From NCBI GenBank assembly GCA_033980235.1, contig CM067069.1, positions 641,501 through 705,500 on the forward strand: a stretch of DNA of 64,000 bases, in the 5' to 3' direction. The stretch is from Diadema setosum. Taxonomy: Eukaryota; Echinodermata; Echinoidea; Diadematoida; Diadematidae. Shown one piece after another: positions 58,626 to 64,000 of the stretch; the stretch's first letter is position 1; the number at the start of each line of letters is the position of its first letter. A program made the translations under genes and the position numbers. Below the pieces are notes generated by a model that was not told the DNA's origin, ran no database searches, and saw only the letters and a list, made by a program, of their open reading frames with translations.

Positions 58626-58818
58626 ATTCTGTACCTACATGGGCACTTGATCTGGACAATGAAGGATTCGGTCTCCACGCGCAAGTCATTTTCACATAAC
58701 CCATAATGTGGTTGTGCTGTTGTGGACAATATCCTCTTTAGATTTTAGAGAAAGTGACTGGCCAGAAAAGACTAGGCTAATGGAGCTCATTCATGCAGAA
58801 CACCCAGAAGTCAATAAT

Positions 58819-59727
58819 GCCCCAGTCACACAGTGCTTTACGATGGAATACGTCCGCCGCGGACAGATACGAATGAGTGGACGCAGGGGGACGCAGCGTG
58901 GACGCAGGCATCCGCAGGGACGTATGTAGACGTAACTGTCCGTAACTCATCCGTAAATAAACACAAAATGACGTCGCAAAGCCTGCGAAATTTTGAAATG
59001 TTCAAAATTTCGCAGCGGGACGCCACGGACGCAAACTTACGCAAGTAACCGTAACCAAACGTAACTATCCGTAACTGAACGTAACTACCCGTGGCTTGGA
59101 CGCAGACCATCCGCAAAAAATTTACCTCCCGTCCGTTTGCGTTCGCTTACGTCCACCGTAAGTATCCGAAATTAACCGCAAGTTAACGTATCACAACAGT
59201 TTCGTCTGCTTACGGATATTTACGGACAGCTACGGATGCTGCGTACAATTACGTCCTTCGACGTTTTCCGTTTTCCACTCGCATGGGAACACAGAGACTC
59301 GTGGGAAGGCACACTACTCCTGCTGCCAAGCTGCAGCGCCATTACCTGAAGAAATGCAACAACATAGTCGGAGCGGTGGAGAGGCAGAACTGCATGGTCA
59401 AATTATGAAATTTCTCCCACAATTAATGGTCATTTTAAGTGGCACCCATATACCATGTATACTCGGGACATCGGTTGACTCTTGGTGCTGAACTTTTTTT
59501 CTTCTACTCTTCGAATGTATATTTTTCGAAAAAAGCAATATTTTGGGTAGGGGATGGGGTGACAGCATTTTATTCACTCTTCTGGCCGGGGAAGGTGTGG
59601 GACAGGGGCAACTAGGCCTATATAAAATGAGAACGAATTTAGTATTTCTCTATAGTCTTTAATACCCATCTTACGCTCCATCGAATGTGTATTCCTTTTT
59701 TTTTTGATAATAATAATAATAATGATA

Positions 59728-59776
<49 letters not shown>

Positions 59777-60442
59777 TAATGATAATAATAATAATAATAA
59801 CAATAATAATAATGATAATAATAATGATAAGGCCTTAATTACCCAGGGTTGACCCATTTCACCTATTTTCAGTCCTCACACAAAATCAGTGTGTGCGACT
59901 TTTTGTTCGTTTTGTGATGCACGGTCACATTATGCTTTACATTTATGATGTTTATTTATATTTGAGTTGCACAAACAAAATTCAAACTTCAAGTTCAAAA
60001 TTTCATATATCTTTTATTACTGTAAAGCAAATTAAAGGATTACGATTTTTTCACAACTTGTACGTAATTCAATTTCAGTTTTCCCCAGTGTATAATGTAA
60101 GACAGTCCAAAATGTGATAACCTTGCTGTGATAATACACTGACTTAGCGGGGATCGTAAGAGAAAACCAAATTGTCCATAATTATTCATAACAATCTGTA
60201 ACTATCCGAAAATATCCGCAACTCTTCGCAAGTGTTCATGTGTTCAAGTGTTCTATTATGTGCCAATTCGTAAGAATATCCGCAAATATTCGCATCTGGT
60301 CGTATCTGTCCGTATCGCCCGCATTTTTTGGCTCGCATGTTTTGTACAAATTTCTGGTGACGGCAAAGGATCCGCGGGGGTCCGCGGAAAAAATGACTTT
60401 TTTGGACGTAACGCCAGACGCAGAGCATTATGTGACTGGGGC
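58819..60442. mobile_element. TIR-bounded element rich in TCCGTAAC-like words
   Basis: Left GCCCCAGTCACACAGTGCTT and right complement GCCCCAGTCACATAATGCTC. Both flanks inside carry many variants of acgtccgtaac / tatccgcaa on either strand. The middle is ordinary AT-rich DNA with an (AAT)n tract. No coding region; superfamily not determined. Confidence 0.7.
59706..59830. repeat. (AAT)n microsatellite
   Basis: Runs of ataataat with gat interruptions. Confidence 0.9.
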
Positions 60443-60554
60443 TTAAAAGAGATGCACACCCCGGATGGTTGGGCGGAACTCTCCCTGGTGGCCGCCATGA
60501 GCGGACGTGTGGCCCAAGCCCATCACGCAACCACAGACACACCCATCACAAAAA

Positions 60555-60685
60555 ACGGACACACCCACCACCACCACCAACAACAACAACAACCAGGGGC
60601 AGCACCCCCCCCCCCCCCACGCAACCACAGACACACCCATCGCCACCACTATCACCTACGCACCACCTCCACCACAGCAATCCTG
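60555..60685. repeat. CAC/CAA-rich low-complexity tract
   Basis: caccaccaccaccaacaaca, a C run and further cacc words; no gene assigned. Confidence 0.7.
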
Positions 60686-61136
60686 ATCCAGTGAAGCTAT
60701 CCGTAGTCGCAACAAGCACAGCAGACGCGCAATATTTCACTTTTCTGGAATTTGCAACCCTTGCCATGAACGCCAATATCTGAAACTTCCTTACATTGCT
60801 TTAAATTGAAATAGGAAGAACAATATTATGGATAAAGGATGTTTTAGGTTGAATTTAAATGCATTTTAAGAAATAAAAGTCTGATGTGAAGTTACCCTTT
60901 GAGGAAATTGAATTGTGTGTGACATTTGCCCTTATCTTTCTATTTTATGAAAGTATTTTTGATTGATTTTGTATCTGTGAGCCGGTGCAGGTCTGATTGG
61001 TCTCCCCGTGCACTTCGGTCCATCTCAATTAGACTTGGATCAAAGTGAAGACGCACACGCAGATCAAGGGGTGACAGATACCATTATTTACCCACTCACA
61101 TTATCCCTGAATATGAATTTGTCTACCAATTTTTAT

Positions 61137-61406
61137 TTTTAAAAAATTCACATTTTCAACCAAACGTGTGCACCAGAGAGTTGAATTTCACTTTTACAAG
61201 TGCAAAAGCCCCCTCATGTGACAGGGGAATACAACCACCCACGCCCTCCCATCATTGGCGTAGGATAGAATTTTTAAAAAATTCACATTTTCAACCAAAC
61301 GTGTGCACCAGAGAGTTGAATTTCACTTTTACAAGTGCAAAAGCCCCCTCATGTGACAGGGGAATACAACCACCCACGCCCTCCCATCATTGGCGTAGGA
61401 TAGAAT
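61137..61406 (+). repeat. ~134-bp perfect direct duplication
   Basis: The block from tttttaaaaaattcacattt to ggcgtaggatagaa occurs twice back to back with no difference that I can see, implying a recent duplication. Confidence 0.9.
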
Positions 61407-61409
61407 CAT

Positions 61410-61600
61410 TGACAACATTGGGCTGACGGTTAAACAAGATTCAGTTTCTGGCACACAGACTATTGATGAAGTACGTCTCCGCGAGCCATCTGCTTTCCTA
61501 CAGCAATGCGTTTGAAGGCATGGTTATAAAGGTCGCCCTCTTTTGGCAAACGCCTTACCGCTTCATCTTCAACACCTGGGTTCACGGCTGTCGAAATCGT
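61410..61600 (+). other. Possible coding remnant, unidentified
   Basis: Composition is less AT-rich than the surroundings and short open stretches exist in two frames (KQDSVSGTQTIDEVRLREPS; EGMVIKVALFWQTPYRF). I recognise no family and see no splice structure. Confidence 0.2.
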
Positions 61601-61699
61601 TTTTTTTTTTTTTTTGTAATGGCTGAATGCGATTCATCTTTACAAATTTTTGCGTCGATATTCAATGATGTAAGTGTTGCCAGTTTTTAAATTTGGCTG

Positions 61700-63220
61700 C
61701 TAATATATTCATATCACATGCATACAATAAATTGTACACTAAATATCATTAACACAATCCATGTATGTTTATATGTATTTAATTGTCTGGGTATAATTTT
61801 GTATGTTTTTCCTACTGTCATAATTATATTCATCATTTATTCATAATTACAACTTGTATGAAATATCATGATTGAACCAAATCTATCTTGACCCAAAGAA
61901 GTCAAATTACATCTTATACGTATGCTAGTATACGACAAATCCTATAGATAATACTTCAAAACAATAAGACAAGCTAGAGATCTGAAATCCAATATGTGAT
62001 ATCAAATGAAAACGATCTGAAAGGATTTCCATAACTGTCTTCCATAAGAGTGAGCCAGTTAGTAATGCTCGTTGTGGATGAATAGCTGTCAAATTGGGAG
62101 AACTGAACTATATGGATCGCAGCAAACACTGTCGTCTGCCTTTCGCAAAGGGATGTAAAAATATTTGTCTTAAAATGTAAAGACCGACTCCTCTTGTCGC
62201 GAGGATTGAACACAATTATATATTTGTATGATCAATGTAATATGCATGTATCTAAAGATGTAGACTGTTCATTGCCAGAAAAGGTAAAAGGACGTTTCAG
62301 AAATATTCCCCTTTAGAGTCTAATCTCTGTCGAATTCGATCACAAACCTCTGCATTTCTATTTTTCCTTTTGTTTATATTTTAACGACGAATACTATATT
62401 TGACACGTTGACGCATATGGAATATACCAATGGAACATAATCATAGAATAATACGATCCAAATATTATGATGAATATGACAAAGTTACTGTGAGATAAAC
62501 ATCATAAAAAGACTTCGATCGTTATTATTTCATCTATAGTTCAAGGCAGCAAAGTCATAACTGTACACTATTATTTGGTAATGTTTGGTTTTGTAATTAC
62601 CAGACTTGTTTACAGAAGTCATCTGTATGGGCCAGTCCCCGAGAAATTCTGTGTTATAGAACCTGTAAATAATGGTCACCTGTCGGGCCTAACGCACGGC
62701 CAATGGCCAGCCACCTATAAACACGTAGAAATTCGTATCCTGGCAATAGTGTGTATAGGTAATTATTACAGCTGAGGAAACAAAACTCCACCTAATCTCA
62801 TTTTATCTGTGAATGGCATTAGTATCCGATAATTTCTCCCCTTGACCGGCCGCTATACTGGCATTCCCTGGTGTCTGACTATGCTAAAAATGTGAATTCT
62901 TGTCAGAATATGCCACAAGTTGAACCGACATTATGTGACATTCATTTTTGCTATTATAGTTCATTGTTGTCAACTATTCCATATCATAATCACAAAATCC
63001 ATAAGAGGCCATCGTGGAAAGCACATCTTTCATCCTGGTAAAACAAAACCACACAGAGGGTATAATTAGCAGCAATTATTTTTGTCCTGCATGCATATCA
63101 TAATCTACTAAATAGCGCACGGAAGATCGGGTGCCATTATAATCACATGTAAGTATGCGTGTATGGGGGTGCATGTGTGTGTGCTTTTGTGTGAGTTGGA
63201 AGTAATGAAAAGAATTATTG
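61700..63220. other. Intergenic, nothing recognised
   Basis: AT-rich sequence with no recognised gene or repeat. Confidence 0.4.
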
Positions 63221-63227
63221 CGCATTT

Positions 63228-63563
63228 TCCTACCACTTAAAAAAAAATAACCATTTTCATTGCCAATGAATAGCAACAGTATAGGCCTATACTTACTACA
63301 GCCTATACTAAGAATATTTATTTTGCTTTCATTTTGCCATCATGCCGCTTTTTCATACATGTTACTTTAAGCTGGTTGGGGAGGAGAGAAGAGAATCCTA
63401 CCACTTAAAAAAATAACCATTTTCATTGCCAATGAATAGCAACAGTATAGGCCTATACTTACCACAGCCTATACTAAGAATATTTATTTTGCTTTCATTT
63501 TGCCATCATGCCGCTTTTTCATACATGCAACTTTAAGCTGGTTGGGGAGGAGAGAAGAGAATC
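63228..63563 (+). repeat. ~165-bp tandem duplication
   Basis: The block from cctaccacttaaaaaaa to ggggaggagagaagagaa occurs twice in tandem with only a few differences (lengths of A run, tactta/taccac, catgtta/catgcaa). It includes the word taggcctata. Confidence 0.9.
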
Positions 63564-63609
63564 GACTTTTCAAAAGGAATTGATACTTTTAAAGGCTTGC
63601 AGAGACTGG

Positions 63610-64000
63610 TCATGGTACAACAAGTAAAATGCGGACTGACATCGGCTGATCCGCCCATATTATATGCCATCTTTTCACTGTCAGCGCGCCTCTTGTTCTA
63701 TATTCGATCATCGTGACCAAGCGTATCCCATCGAACCCTATGACTCAGCGTACACTGCCGACTTGCCGAGCCCATCCTATGCCTTCAACACTGTGCTAGG
63801 CGCAGTGTTGCTAGGGAAAAGGCGCGGAACGCCGGTTGTCAATTTTCCCTCTGCGCACGTTTCTCCACGCATTAACTTCACGCTGTGCAAAGCAGACGAT
63901 ATTTGAGTGGGCCGCGAGGCATGCACTTTTAACGCGGAATCCATCGTGAGCGGAACTCGCATCTCATTTCGGATATATATATCAAACACGGATGCCCGAC
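63610..64000. other. CpG-rich edge region
   Basis: GC and CpG content rises (gcgcagtgttgctagggaaa, aggcgcggaacgccgg). It could be a promoter or first exon of a gene beyond the right edge; no frame is assigned. Confidence 0.25.

Noticed and set aside
59639..59857. Leu/Ser-rich 72-codon frame
   Set aside because: Translation of the (AAT)n microsatellite.
60248..60694. 148-codon frame and overlapping frames
   Set aside because: They span the end of the TCCGTAAC-type element and a CAC-rich tract; no family is recognised and no splice context is seen.

Overview
This is a eukaryotic genomic window: intron-rich genes with GT-AG junctions, long AT-rich introns and intergenic DNA, many microsatellites and a very high load of transposons. 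The three genes I recognise are animal genes, telomere-like repeats are of the TTAGGG/CCCTAA type, and short dispersed repeats of the 'aggcctata' kind recur. I infer a marine invertebrate deuterostome, probably an echinoderm (sea urchin-like), but the species is not determined by the sequence. No bacterial, plasmid, CRISPR or viral system is present.

Layout. 1-4396 (+): the last four coding exons of a DNase II (acid deoxyribonuclease) paralog whose first exons lie off the left edge. Its C-terminal catalytic His codon is replaced by Ser. 4500-7320: a SINE fragment split by a 2.6-kb hAT-like element that carries a ~280-bp tandem array. 7330-10309: intergenic. 10310-26159 (+): a complete seven-exon DNase II gene (356 codons) with both HxK motifs intact. 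Its intron 1 holds an L2/CR1-like LINE 3' end and its intron 2 holds one LINE inserted antisense into another. 26160-31162: intergenic, with several palindromic MITEs and a repeat rich in TGACCTTTGACC. 31163-36992 (-): complete six-exon SURF2 (261 codons), with an intron carrying a pogo/Tigger-type MITE nested inside another palindromic element. A long TCTA microsatellite lies just upstream of its start. 41348-44428 (-): a three-coding-exon, twin-CDGSH iron-sulfur protein related to CISD3, with a probable 5' UTR exon near 48.9 kb. 49.2-64 kb: no confident gene. It contains two more copies of a hAT-like family first seen at 112-1595, an intact tRNA-derived SINE, tandem repeats, and a TIR-bounded element full of CGTAAC-like words.

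The genes do not form a pathway: a lysosomal-type nuclease pair, a nucleolar-type protein and a probable mitochondrial Fe-S protein are simply neighbours. The strongest observations are the Ser-for-His replacement in one DNase II tandem copy, and insertions whose history can be read directly because paralogous repeat copies supply the empty sites. These include a small TIR element carrying telomere-like repeats.
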